Position numbers and translations under genes: made by a program. Shown here one piece after another: positions 53,363 through 64,000 of a DNA stretch of 64,000 nucleotides (position 1 is the first letter of the stretch; every line of letters begins with the position of its first letter). The DNA comes from Nitrospirota bacterium (GTDB taxonomy: Bacteria; Nitrospirota; Leptospirillia; Leptospirillales; Leptospirillaceae). The DNA is taken from the NCBI GenBank assembly GCA_021810805.1, contig JAJZHW010000001.1:124001-188000 (forward strand), given 5' to 3'. The notes below the pieces were generated by a model. It worked only from the letters and a program-made list of their open reading frames with translations. It was not told the DNA's origin and ran no database searches.

Positions 53363-53393
53363 GGTGCCTGCCTTCCGGTGGGCACCTTTTTTT
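53363..53393 (+). terminator. Rho-independent terminator
   Basis: A ten-pair stem GGTGCCTGCC/GGTGGGCACC (two wobble pairs), loop TTCC, then seven T at 53387-53393. It is the clearest terminator in the window and ends the transcript of the 40-residue membrane gene (and any pnp read-through) before the M16 peptidase gene. Confidence 0.9.
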
Positions 53394-53530
53394 GCATGGA
53401 TGTCTCTGTCGGGAGTCCTGCACATTCCCATTCCCCTAACGGCATAAACGAGACCTTCTCCTCTGTCCGGGATCCGGACACTGGGGCTCCCCTCCCTTCC
53501 GGGTTGGGAGACTTTCACGAAAGAGCCGCG

Positions 53531-54766
53531 ATGCCCTATATCAAACATACCCTCTCAAATGGGCTTGCCGTCTACAGCGATCCCGTCACTTCATCACGCT
53601 CCGCGGCCATCGGGGTCTGGGTTCGTGCCGGTTCCCGTTTCGAATCTCCCAAAGAGGCCGGGATGACGCATTTCCTTGAGCACATGTGCTTCAAGGGGAC
53701 GCCCTCCCGCAATGCCCAGGAGATCGCGAACGAAATGGACTTCCTGGGAGGGGAGATGAATGCCTTTACCTCCCAGGAAATGACCTGCTTCTATGCCCAT
53801 TTGCTGACGGAAAATGTTTCTCGGGCCGCCCTCCTTCTGGGAGATCTTCTGACGCGATCGCTCTTCGATGGGGAAGAGCTGGACCGCGAAAGAGGCGTTG
53901 TTATCGAAGAAATTGCCGAGTCGAGGGATGATCCCGACGATCTTGTCACTCAAAATCTCTATGATGCCCATTTTGGAGAGCACCCTCTCGCCCGCCCCAT
54001 CCTGGGAACGGAGGAGTCTCTGTCGTCCTTTTCTCGAGAAGATGTCCGGAGCTATTTCCGGAGAAACTATCATTGCGGCTCAATGTTTCTGACGGTTTCG
54101 GGCCGCTTCTCCTGGCCCTCCCTTCGGGAGGCGCTCGAGCAAGCCTTTTCCGACCTCCCTCCCGCCCCGTCCCGCCAAGAACAGGCGGAACGGGCATTTT
54201 CGCCGGCCTTTGGCAAAACAAAACAGTCAAAAAAGCTGGAGCAGGTTCATGTGGCCATCGGGATGCCCGGTCTTCCCGTGGCGCACCCCGACCAGACGCT
54301 TCTGCGCCTTCTGAATGTTCACCTGGGCGGAGGAATGAGCTCCCGCCTCTTTCAGGAGGTTCGGGAAAAGCGGGGTCTGGCCTACTCGGTCTACTCGACA
54401 GGGCAGTCCTTTGCCGATGGGGGCCTCGTCAGGATCTCTGCCTCGACCCGCCCATCGAAGCAGAAAGAGCTTCTGGAGATTCTGGGAGAGGAAATCTCCC
54501 GCCTCGAATCGGTTCCCTTGACCGACGAGGAGTTGGCCCGGGCCAAAAATCAGGTGAAATCGTCCCTGTTGCTGGGTCTTGAGTCGATCGGGACGCGGAT
54601 GAACAAGATGGGGCGAGATATCCTTTACTGGGGAGAGGAGGTCCCCGTGGAGACGATCGAGGAGAGGATCGACTCGGCCACCCCCGATGATATCTTGCGG
54701 TTGGCTCGCCAACAGGCCTTTTCTGCCTCCCGCTCGCTTTCGGTTCTCGGTCCGGAGAAGGATTGA
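53531..54766 (+). CDS. M16 family zinc metallopeptidase
   Basis: 411 residues. The inverted zinc motif HxxEH is H47-F-L-E50-H51 (MTHFLEH), with the third ligand in the RGVVIEEIAESRDDP stretch. The R/Y pair for substrate binding appears as REKRGLAYSVYS. This is the MPP-like single-domain-pair type found next to ribosomal/pnp clusters. ATG 53531 is chosen since it begins PYIKHTLSNGLAVYSD; the longer frame crosses the terminator at 53363-53393. Physiological substrate unknown. Confidence 0.93.
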   Translation: MPYIKHTLSNGLAVYSDPVTSSRSAAIGVWVRAGSRFESPKEAGMTHFLEHMCFKGTPSRNAQEIANEMDFLGGEMNAFTSQEMTCFYAHLLTENVSRAALLLGDLLTRSLFDGEELDRERGVVIEEIAESRDDPDDLVTQNLYDAHFGEHPLARPILGTEESLSSFSREDVRSYFRRNYHCGSMFLTVSGRFSWPSLREALEQAFSDLPPAPSRQEQAERAFSPAFGKTKQSKKLEQVHVAIGMPGLPVAHPDQTLLRLLNVHLGGGMSSRLFQEVREKRGLAYSVYSTGQSFADGGLVRISASTRPSKQKELLEILGEEISRLESVPLTDEELARAKNQVKSSLLLGLESIGTRMNKMGRDILYWGEEVPVETIEERIDSATPDDILRLARQQAFSASRSLSVLGPEKD

Positions 54767-55527
54767 TGGCGGGAACCCCTGTGACTCCTGTTCGCCTTGG
54801 GGTCAATGTCGACCATGTGGCGACATTGCGTCAGGCCCGGGGAGAGTTTGATCCGGATCCTCTTTTCGCGGCGCAACTGGCCCGTCTTGCCGGCGCCGAC
54901 CAGATCGTTCTCCATGTTCGGGAAGACCGCCGCCATGCCAACGAGAGCGACCTCCGGCGCCTTCGGGACGCCTCCTCTCTTCCCGTCAATCTCGAGATGG
55001 CCCTCTCCCCCGAGATGGAGCTTATGGCCCTCTCCCATCGCCCCGAACGGGTGACCCTCGTTCCGGAAAAACGTCAGGAGCGAACCACCGAGGGGGGGCT
55101 GGTCCTGGACAAGGACTTTCTTGGGCGTCTGCGCCCCTTTGTTGCCCGTTGCCGGGAGGCGGGGATTCGGGTCTCGCTTTTTATGGATCCTGATCCCGAG
55201 ATGATTGCCCGTGCCGAGGGAACGGGAGTGGATCAGGTGGAGATCCATACAGGGCCCTATGCCCGAGCCTTTGGCGGCCCGGATGAGGGGAAGGCTCTGA
55301 ATGATCTTGTAAGCGCGTCGGAGAGGATTCATGCCTTGGGCCTTTTGGTGGCTGCCGGACATGGCCTTACCGTCTTCAACCTTCCTTCGGTCCTGGGGCT
55401 GCCCCGATTGTCGGAGGTGAATATCGGCCACAGCATCGTGGCCCGGGCGGTTCTCCTGGGCATGAGAGAGGCCGTGGGGGAGGTCCGGAGGATGCTCTCC
55501 CCGGGCGCTTGGGGCCCTCTCCCATGA
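54766..55527 (+). CDS. pdxJ: pyridoxine 5'-phosphate synthase
   Basis: 253 residues. Condenses 3-amino-2-oxopropyl phosphate with deoxyxylulose 5-phosphate to form the B6 ring. LGVNVDHVATLRQARGE, VLHVREDRRHAN, NLEMAL and EIHTGPYA are family motifs. ATG 54766 overlaps the M16 stop (TGATG). The pdxJ-acpS order is conserved in proteobacteria. TTG 54763 is one codon upstream. Confidence 0.96.
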   Translation: MAGTPVTPVRLGVNVDHVATLRQARGEFDPDPLFAAQLARLAGADQIVLHVREDRRHANESDLRRLRDASSLPVNLEMALSPEMELMALSHRPERVTLVPEKRQERTTEGGLVLDKDFLGRLRPFVARCREAGIRVSLFMDPDPEMIARAEGTGVDQVEIHTGPYARAFGGPDEGKALNDLVSASERIHALGLLVAAGHGLTVFNLPSVLGLPRLSEVNIGHSIVARAVLLGMREAVGEVRRMLSPGAWGPLP

Positions 55528-55910
55528 TCCTGGGCGTGGGGATCGACCTCGTGAGCATCTCCCGGGTGGCGCGTCTTCTCGATCGGTACGGGGAGCGTTT
55601 TGCCCGGAAGGTTTTTACGGCGACGGAGTGGTCGGAGTCGGGAGGGAGGCCGTCCCATCTTGCCGGACGATTCGCCGTCAAGGAGGCCGTCTTCAAGGCC
55701 TTGGGCACAGGACTCTCCGGAGGGGTGGCCTGGCACGATGTGGAGACCCTTTCCCGGGGCTCGGGGGCCCCCGAGGTGCGAACCTTCGGGGTTGTCCGGA
55801 GCCTTCTGGAGCGCCGCGGGCCGGTGTCCATCTGGACATCCATCAGCCATGAGCGGGAAAATGCCGTCGCCATGGTGGTTCTTGAAGGAGGTGACCGATG
55901 CGCCTCGTAA
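55524..55910 (+). CDS. acpS: holo-[acyl-carrier-protein] synthase
   Basis: 128 residues. Transfers phosphopantetheine to ACP. MILGVGIDLVSISRV carries the metal-binding Asp8 and GRFAVKEAVFKALGTG the catalytic Glu/Lys. ISHERENAVAMVVLE is the usual C-terminus. ATG 55524 overlaps the pdxJ stop (ATGA). Slightly short linker in the middle but complete. Confidence 0.95.
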   Translation: MILGVGIDLVSISRVARLLDRYGERFARKVFTATEWSESGGRPSHLAGRFAVKEAVFKALGTGLSGGVAWHDVETLSRGSGAPEVRTFGVVRSLLERRGPVSIWTSISHERENAVAMVVLEGGDRCAS

Positions 55911-57523
55911 CTCCGGAGGAGATGCGGGATCTCGACGGGAGGGCCATCCGAGAGTTTGGGATTTCGGAAGAGATCCTCATGGAGCGGGCCGGCATGGCCG
56001 TGTCGGCGGCGTGCCGGGAGATCCTGGGCGCCCCCGGACTCCACTCCCGCAAGGTCGTGGCGGTGGCGGGCGGAGGACATAACGGCGGGGATGCTCTTGT
56101 GGCCCTTCGGGATCTGGCGACTCGGGGCTATCCGGCAGAGGCCCTTCTGCTGGGCTCCGCCAACGCTCCTTCGGGGGCGGTCCGTCGGGAAATCGAGCGG
56201 CTCTCCAGAATCGGGGTCGCTGTCGTCGATGGATCCAGCTCTTCGGCCCGGCACAGGATTTCCCATGCCGGCCTTTTGATCGATGGGCTCTTCGGAACGG
56301 GATTTCGCGGGGGAGATCTGGGCGAGGACGCCAGAAGCCTCATGGCGGCGATGAACCGTGCCGGAGAGGCTGGCGTTCCCGTGGTCTGCGTGGATATCCC
56401 CTCGGGGGTTGACGGACAAACAGGAGCCGTCAACGACCTGGCGGTGCGGGGAAGTCGGACGGTCACCTTCGGTGCCCCGAAATGGGGACTCTTGTGTGAT
56501 CCGGGAACCCGGTATGCCGGGGAGATCTTCCTTTCTCCCATCGGATTCCCCCAAGAACTTCTTTCCGGAGGCCTTCTTTCCTGCCTTCTTCCCCATGAGG
56601 CCACGGCACTACTGCCCCGCCGATCTCCGACGGTCCACAAGGGGCAGGCGGGCCATGTTCTGATTGCCGGCGGCTCTCCCGGTAAGTCCGGATCGGCTCT
56701 CCTGGCCGCCCGCGGGGCCCTTCGGGCGGGGTCGGGGCTGGTGACCCTCCTCTGGGACCGCTCCTTCGGAGAGCCCGCCCTTACTCTCCCGGAGGTCATG
56801 GGCCTTCCGGTCGACTTCCGGAACATCTCTCCCGAGGAGTGGATGGGGACGGTGTCCCGGATGGATGCTGTGGCCTGCGGCCCCGGGGTGGAGGAGAGAT
56901 TTGGGGGCCGCATGCTGGTGGAGAGCCTTTTCAGGGACTATCCGGGCCCTCTTGTGGGCGATGCCGGCGTCTTCGACCTCTTTGCGGGACGAGCCGACGA
57001 GATCGCCGCGCTTCGTCGGGGGCCCCTTGTCCTGACCCCCCATCCGGGCGAAATGGGACGTCTTCTCGGCCGGGAGACGTCCCGGATCGTCTCTGACCCG
57101 CTCGATTCTGTCCGGGAAGCTGCCAAGCGGACGGGGGCCGTCGTCCTCCTCAAAGGGGCTCGAACTCATGTGGCCCATCCCGACGGAAGGGTTGCCCTCA
57201 ACATGACGGGTGATCCGGTCATGGCCGGAGCCGGGATGGGGGACGTTCTCACAGGGGTGATCGCCGCCTTCCTGGCCCAGGGCCTCGCTCCTTTCGATGC
57301 CGCCCGGCTCGGGGCCTTCGTCCACGGACAGGCCGGAGAGGGGCTCGGGGAAAGATCGGACCGGGGTCGTCTGGCGTCGGAGCTGGCCGACCAACTCCCG
57401 GCCCTGCTTTCTCCTCGGGACTCAAGGAACCGTTCTCTGGCCTCGAAGGAGATTTCCGATCCCGCTCGCTTTTGGCCATTTCCCTCCCCTTGGCCTCATC
57501 AGGATTCCCGGGAGGAAAAATGA
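55898..57523 (+). CDS. nnr: bifunctional NAD(P)H-hydrate epimerase/dehydratase
   Basis: 541 residues. Repairs hydrated NAD(P)H. The N-terminal NnrE (YjeF_N) epimerase domain is at 1-225 with AGGGHNGGDALVALRDLA, DGLFGTGFRG and CVDIPSGVDGQTG. The C-terminal NnrD ribokinase-like dehydratase has HKGQAGHVLIAGGSPGKSGSALLAARGALRAGSGLVTL, LTPHPGEMGRL and the ATP motif GDPVMAGAGMGDVLTG. The last 45 residues are non-conserved. ATG 55898 lies inside acpS (13-base overlap). Confidence 0.95.
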   Translation: MRLVTPEEMRDLDGRAIREFGISEEILMERAGMAVSAACREILGAPGLHSRKVVAVAGGGHNGGDALVALRDLATRGYPAEALLLGSANAPSGAVRREIERLSRIGVAVVDGSSSSARHRISHAGLLIDGLFGTGFRGGDLGEDARSLMAAMNRAGEAGVPVVCVDIPSGVDGQTGAVNDLAVRGSRTVTFGAPKWGLLCDPGTRYAGEIFLSPIGFPQELLSGGLLSCLLPHEATALLPRRSPTVHKGQAGHVLIAGGSPGKSGSALLAARGALRAGSGLVTLLWDRSFGEPALTLPEVMGLPVDFRNISPEEWMGTVSRMDAVACGPGVEERFGGRMLVESLFRDYPGPLVGDAGVFDLFAGRADEIAALRRGPLVLTPHPGEMGRLLGRETSRIVSDPLDSVREAAKRTGAVVLLKGARTHVAHPDGRVALNMTGDPVMAGAGMGDVLTGVIAAFLAQGLAPFDAARLGAFVHGQAGEGLGERSDRGRLASELADQLPALLSPRDSRNRSLASKEISDPARFWPFPSPWPHQDSREEK

Positions 57524-58281
57524 AGAAGGCTCATCCTTTGGAGGGGCGGGAGGGGCTCGAGGTCTATCTGCGCTACCTGGGAGAGACGGTCCCCGATCTG
57601 GCCCTGCCCCGGGCAAAGGCCACGACAAAGGAGTCGGTCCGCCCGGCGGCTCCGCCTCCGGGTGCGCCGTCGCAAGGAGTGGGGGCTCCACCCTCCGGCT
57701 CCTCCCCGAAGAGGGTCGGGTCGCTGGAAGCTTTGGGGGCTGCGGTCTCGGAGTGCCGGCTGTGCGCACTCTCTTCGACCCGGACCCATGCGGTGTTTGG
57801 CGAGGGGAATCCGACGGCTGAGCTTATGTTTGTGGGGGAGGGTCCCGGCGCCGACGAAGATGCCTCGGGCCGACCCTTCGTGGGGCGGGCGGGAGAATTG
57901 CTGACCCGGATGATCCTGGCCATGGGGTATCGCCGGGAGGAGGTCTATATCGCCAATGTCGTCAAATGCCGGCCTCCGGGCAACCGCGTTCCCGAGGAGA
58001 GCGAACGGGCGGCCTGTCTTCCCTATCTGAAAGAGCAGATTTCAACGATTTCTCCAAAAGCGATCGTGCTTCTGGGGCAGACCGCCGCGGTCTCCCTTCT
58101 TTCGAGAACGGAGGGAATCTCCCGTCTTCGGGGCCGGGAGACAACCCTAGAGGCGTTTCCGGGGATTCGGGTGATGCCGACCTACCATCCGGCCTATCTC
58201 CTTCGGAATCCGGCGGCAAAGGCGCAGGTCTGGTCGGATCTGCAGCAGGTGATGGGATGGCTCGGGAGGGAGAGGGGATGA
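57520..58281 (+). CDS. family 4 uracil-DNA glycosylase (Fe-S)
   Basis: 253 residues. An Ala/Pro/Gly-rich linker (about 40-65) precedes the glycosylase core. Iron-sulfur ligands C79, C82, C150 and C166 are present, and motif 1 FVGEGPGADEDASGRPFVGRAG and the MPTYHPAYLLRNP His motif follow. Removes uracil from DNA; relevant to deamination in acid or heat. ATG 57520 follows GGGAGGAAAA and overlaps the nnr stop; the longer frame from 57472 is unlikely. Confidence 0.93.
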   Translation: MKKAHPLEGREGLEVYLRYLGETVPDLALPRAKATTKESVRPAAPPPGAPSQGVGAPPSGSSPKRVGSLEALGAAVSECRLCALSSTRTHAVFGEGNPTAELMFVGEGPGADEDASGRPFVGRAGELLTRMILAMGYRREEVYIANVVKCRPPGNRVPEESERAACLPYLKEQISTISPKAIVLLGQTAAVSLLSRTEGISRLRGRETTLEAFPGIRVMPTYHPAYLLRNPAAKAQVWSDLQQVMGWLGRERG

Positions 58282-58530
58282 ATCTCGCATTTCTGATTGT
58301 TCTGGGAGTTCTGGGGTGGATCTTCATGATGGAAAACGACCAGCAGCATGTCATGATCGTGGTGCCAGGTTCGGGTCAGGTCGGGCCGTTTTCCGTGGGT
58401 GTCGTGATCCTGGGATCCTTTCTCTTGGGGATCCTTTTGTGCTACCTCGGAGGAGGACTCTCCCGCCTCTTCACCCGGGTCAAGGCAAAGAAGACCTCGT
58501 CTCCCGGCCGCGGAGGCGGCCATTCAGACG

Positions 58531-58550
<20 letters not shown>
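58278..58550 (+). CDS. LapA-like (DUF1049) small membrane protein
   Basis: 90 residues. Two membrane helices (AFLIVLGVLGWIFMMEN and VGVVILGSFLLGILLCYLGGGLSRLF) flank a short beta segment, in the LapA style; the tail is Lys/Ser then Gly/His-rich. LapA works in lipopolysaccharide assembly in E. coli; that role here is inference. ATG 58278 overlaps the glycosylase stop. A much longer upstream frame is a shadow. Confidence 0.75.
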
Positions 58551-61106
<2,556 letters not shown>

Positions 61107-61110
<4 letters not shown>

Positions 61111-62303
61111 TCCATGACGAACCGATAGGGATTGGCGGCGACGAGAATCCATTGGAACGGCTGGAGGCCATTCTCGGATCGGGATCCCCCGATCAGGTCC
61201 TCGCCGATGAAGGAAAGATCAACGATCTTTCAGACCTCCTCGATCTTCTGGCGGAGGAGGGCGAACTCGCCTCGCTGACCGAACTCCCCTCCATGACGCC
61301 CTCCTGGTCGCTCCTGATCCGGAACTACCTGGAGATCTCTCATGACAGGTTCGATCTCGAGATGGAGGAAGGAATGGACAACGATGAAGATCAGTCTGTC
61401 TTTGGCCTGGGCATCCTTCTCGATCTGGACCGGCCTCTCCCGCCCCGCATGACCCTTGAGGCGCTGGCACCTCTTGCCCGCCTCATCGAGACGATTCTTT
61501 CTCCGGAGGGGAAGGGGGCCGAGGTCTTTCTCCATCCCCGCATCCTGTCGTTTGCAGATCTTTATACTTTTTCGTATGATTCTAGGCGCGGATTCGTCGA
61601 TGAACGTGTGAACTTCGGCTTCTCGATGGACTCCTCGGGGACGTTGGACCGGATTCCGGTCATGAACGGGGATATGCCTCTGGGAGACTGGGACCAGCCG
61701 GCGGAGAGTCTTCTTGCCCCCAATGACCCCCTCCGGAAGTTCTTCGGAAAAACCCTCGACAACGGGCGGGGCGCCATTGTGGCCCTTGTCCGGACCGTTC
61801 CCCCCGACGAAGAGTGGGGCGATTTTATCGACCGCCGCTTTTCTTCCTCCCTGGGAGAGTCCATGGGGGCGCTGGTGGGCCAGATCTTTGACCTCTCTGC
61901 CCCCTTCGACGGAGACGACGAGGAGAGAGGGGGCGGGCAGGTCTCCCTTGTTCCCTGGTCGATTCTCCTGCCCATGGGGGTCACCATCGAGATGGGGGCC
62001 TTTCTCTCCGAGCTCCTCGAGGAGTCACCGGGATCCGGGAAGAAGGACTCCGGTCCGAAGGGGAAAGAGACTCGCAAGGCCCTGGAGGTGACCCCGATCT
62101 GGAGGGAGGGAACCCTCATGGCTGAACTGGAGGGGATTTCTTCCACCGGAAAGGGGAGCACAAAGTTTCCTCTTGTGGATGAGTATGTGGCCAGCTTCAT
62201 GGAAAACTACGTTCCGGAGATCGTGGAGTCGATGATGGGGCTGACGGTTCGCTGGAACAAGAGAAAAGGCGGGGGAAAATTTCTCTCGCTGGGAGTTGTC
62301 TGA
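61107..62303 (+). CDS. hypothetical acidic protein downstream of mutS
   Basis: 398 residues, not recognised. Strongly acidic N-terminal 60 residues, no signal or membrane helix. The middle and C-terminal parts contain mixed helix/strand patterns with a Ser/Gly/Lys-rich loop near 315-330. No catalytic motif stands out. GTG 61107 overlaps the mutS stop; its own stop overlaps the next gene. Position in a continuous overlapping array suggests it is expressed with mutS. Confidence 0.7.
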
Positions 62304-63409
62304 TCACCCTCGTCCGTTGTCTTGCCTTTCTTCGTTCTTCTCATGCCGTCTTCTTCGCGGGGGTATTTTTTTTTCTTTTTCCCCCATTGCTGAAAGCGGA
62401 AGAGCTCCCCTCCCCCCTGTTTTCTTCCACCTACCTTCAGGGGCGGCTGACCTTGGCCAGCGGCGGGAATCCGCCGCGGCTCTTTGTTCTTTCAAAACGC
62501 ACCGGTTCCCTCGTTCAGGTTGATCCGAAAACGGGCCAAGGGAAGCTCAGGTTGTCCGGCATCCCCCATCCCGAGGATCTCAATGTGGGGTCTCAGGGCC
62601 AGCGCATCCTGATCTCCCTCGGCTCCAGCCGCAGCCTGTGGGTTCTTCCGGTTGCCGCGGGCCCGCCGCTCTCCCTCACCGTGGGCCTCAATCCCGGACA
62701 GATTGTCAGAAATGCCCATGGACAGCTATACCTGACCGCCCGGGCCGTTCACATCCTCTACCATCTGAATCCGGATTCCGACCATCCGGATCGATGGACC
62801 GCGATGGGCGATATTTTTCCTTTGATTTCCACAGACCCCAAGGGGGATCTCTGGCTCCCGCTTACACGAGGCGAGCAGGTGGCCGACCTGGACCCGAAAA
62901 GCCTCGAGCATCGCAGGGTCTTCGATCTCGACTCCTGTCGCGAGCCCTCCCGGGTTCTTCCCCTGCCTTCGGGGGGATTTGTGGTGGGGTGCAGGAACGC
63001 TCTCCTGGTGGCTGGAGCCAATGGCGAGGAGACCGCCCGTCTCCCGTTGCGGGGCCGCCTCTCCCGGGGCGTCCAGGACATGGTGCTCCTCCCGGGAGAG
63101 GATCGTTTGCTTGTTGCCTTCCGAAAATGCAAAATCCTGAATCTTTACCATCTTCGCGATTTTTCGGAGATTTCTTCGTTTCGTGTGTCCTATCTCCCTG
63201 TCCGCTTGTATTATTTTGAAAAATGGCCTACTCTTTTTCTTGTGATGGATGATCCGGACAAGGACAGGACATGGCTTTTGGGCTACCCCCTCTCCGCTTT
63301 CGGGGGGCCGTCCCTGTCTCCTGTCCGGAAATCCCTGTCTCCTGCAAATCCGACAACTCTTTTGCCTGGCGCCACTCCATCCACCTCCAGACCAAGGACC
63401 CATTCATGA
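62300..63409 (+). CDS. predicted exported protein with WD/beta-propeller-like pattern (CTG start likely)
   Basis: 369 residues if read from CTG 62300; 340 from TTG 62387. The extra 29 residues, including RCLAFLRSSHAVFFAGVFFFLFPPLLKA, form a good signal peptide with a cleavage site after LKA, which TTG 62387 would remove. CTG overlaps the upstream stop (CTGA) and follows GGGAG. The body has repeated strand-turn units (LFVLSKRTGSLVQVDPKTGQGKL, NAHGQLYLTARAVHIL, DPKGDLWLPLTRG), typical of a beta-propeller; no family recognised. Its stop overlaps fabI. Confidence 0.62.
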   Translation: MITLVRCLAFLRSSHAVFFAGVFFFLFPPLLKAEELPSPLFSSTYLQGRLTLASGGNPPRLFVLSKRTGSLVQVDPKTGQGKLRLSGIPHPEDLNVGSQGQRILISLGSSRSLWVLPVAAGPPLSLTVGLNPGQIVRNAHGQLYLTARAVHILYHLNPDSDHPDRWTAMGDIFPLISTDPKGDLWLPLTRGEQVADLDPKSLEHRRVFDLDSCREPSRVLPLPSGGFVVGCRNALLVAGANGEETARLPLRGRLSRGVQDMVLLPGEDRLLVAFRKCKILNLYHLRDFSEISSFRVSYLPVRLYYFEKWPTLFLVMDDPDKDRTWLLGYPLSAFGGPSLSPVRKSLSPANPTTLLPGATPSTSRPRTHS

Positions 63410-64000
63410 CCGACTCGCTCGCCCCGGCCTCATCACTACTTGCCTCCCGTCATATTCTCGTCACAGGGGTTGCCAACCGATGGTCCATTGCCTGGGCCGT
63501 GGCGCAGTCCATCGTCAAGTCCGGAGGGCGCGTTACCTTCACCTACCAGGGAGAGTCCCAGCGATCGACCCTGGAAAAGCTGCTTGCGGAGCTTCCTGTC
63601 TCCGGTCCAGCCCCCCTGCTGCTCTCTCTCGATGTGAAAAACGATGGGGAAATCGCCGCGGTGGCGGAGAGGCTCTCTTCAGAAAACCTCAAGCTCGACG
63701 GCCTTGTCCACAGCATTGCCTTTGCCAAGAGGGAGGAGCTCGATGGGGCCTTTCTCGACACCAGCCGGGAGGGCTTCATTCTGGCCCAGGAAATAAGCGC
63801 CTTCTCGCTTGTTGCCCTGTGCCGGGCCTTTCTTCCCCTCTTTAATCCCCAGGCCTCCATCGTGGCCATGACCTACCTGGGGTCCGAGCGGATCGTGCCC
63901 CATTACAATGTCATGGGAGCCGCCAAGGCCTCTCTCGAAGCCTCGGTGCGCTATCTGGCCCACGATCTCGGCGCCCGGGGAATCCGGGTCAATGCCGTGA
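63406..64000 (+). CDS. fabI: enoyl-[acyl-carrier-protein] reductase, 5' part (cut by window end)
   Basis: 198 codons visible, then the window ends in frame. An SDR fold with the FabI-type N-terminus ILVTGVANRWSIAWAVAQSI, DGLVHSIAFAKREEL, and the active-site TYLGSERIVPHYNVMGAAKASLEASVRYLA with Tyr and Lys spaced as in FabI. It reduces enoyl-ACP in fatty acid elongation. ATG 63406 overlaps the upstream stop (ATGA). The C-terminal substrate loop is outside the window. Confidence 0.95.
   Translation, partial: MTDSLAPASSLLASRHILVTGVANRWSIAWAVAQSIVKSGGRVTFTYQGESQRSTLEKLLAELPVSGPAPLLLSLDVKNDGEIAAVAERLSSENLKLDGLVHSIAFAKREELDGAFLDTSREGFILAQEISAFSLVALCRAFLPLFNPQASIVAMTYLGSERIVPHYNVMGAAKASLEASVRYLAHDLGARGIRVNAV

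Noticed and set aside
55376-56596. 406-codon open frame antisense to acpS/nnr
   Set aside because: Spans two conserved genes on the other strand; shadow.

Overview
The window is 64 kb of ordinary bacterial chromosome with moderately high GC. Genes are tightly packed and often start with GTG or TTG. Neighbouring genes are repeatedly joined by ATGA, GTGA or TGATG stop/start overlaps. I see no transposase, integrase, phage gene or CRISPR array. Gene content points to a Gram-negative, hopanoid-making bacterium: hpnH, a LapA-like protein, RlpA, FabI, a type IV prepilin peptidase and HemY-type protoporphyrinogen oxidase are all present. The combination would fit Nitrospirota, possibly an acidophilic iron oxidiser such as Leptospirillum. 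That is inference from style and content; no sequence search was run.

Layout. 1-4.2 kb (+): end of ftsZ, then pgeF, the PLP-homeostasis gene yggS, proC, yggT, divIVA and a DUF167 gene, a typical division cluster. 4.2-7 kb (-): a membrane-anchored unknown, then 6-phosphogluconolactonase and glucokinase. 7-10.3 kb: hpnH and a PPP-type phosphatase (+), facing hemY (-). 10.4-14 kb (+): trigger factor with a His/Asp tail, clpP and clpX. 14-16 kb: one unknown on each strand. 16-25.6 kb (+): pgsA, a DUF512 radical SAM protein, ispE, tRNA-Gln, prs, rplY, pth, ychF, rpsF, ssb, rpsR, a DUF2232 membrane protein, rlpA and two small genes.

25.6-31 kb: a coiled-coil membrane protein (-), then rimO, a PA0069-type radical SAM protein, an EamA transporter, tRNA-Leu (-) and a polytopic unknown. 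30.7-42.6 kb (-): a 1027-residue membrane protein with three AAA+ modules, overlapping uvrC; then ftsY-ybeY-phoH-usp, a hydroxyacid dehydrogenase with a prepilin peptidase, a small unknown and a DsbC/G-like protein. 42.8-53 kb (+): tRNA-Thr, a DUF4337 protein, a small lipoprotein, and the rimP-nusA-infB-ylxP-rbfA-truB-rpsO-pnp operon. A 40-residue membrane protein follows as its own promoter-gene-terminator unit. 53.5-64 kb (+): an almost unbroken array of M16 peptidase, pdxJ, acpS, nnr, family 4 uracil-DNA glycosylase, lapA-like, mutS, two unknowns and fabI, which runs off the end.

The strongest candidate for something undescribed is the 30.7-33.8 kb gene. It has six predicted membrane segments, an FtsH-like module, a very degenerate middle module and a ClpA/ClpB D2-like module. 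The catalytic Walker B glutamate appears to be replaced in all three. Other points of interest are a probable ATT start for yggT, a likely CTG start that restores a signal peptide at 62.3 kb, the DUF2232/rlpA out-of-frame overlap at a G6 run, and several genes too short for routine calling.
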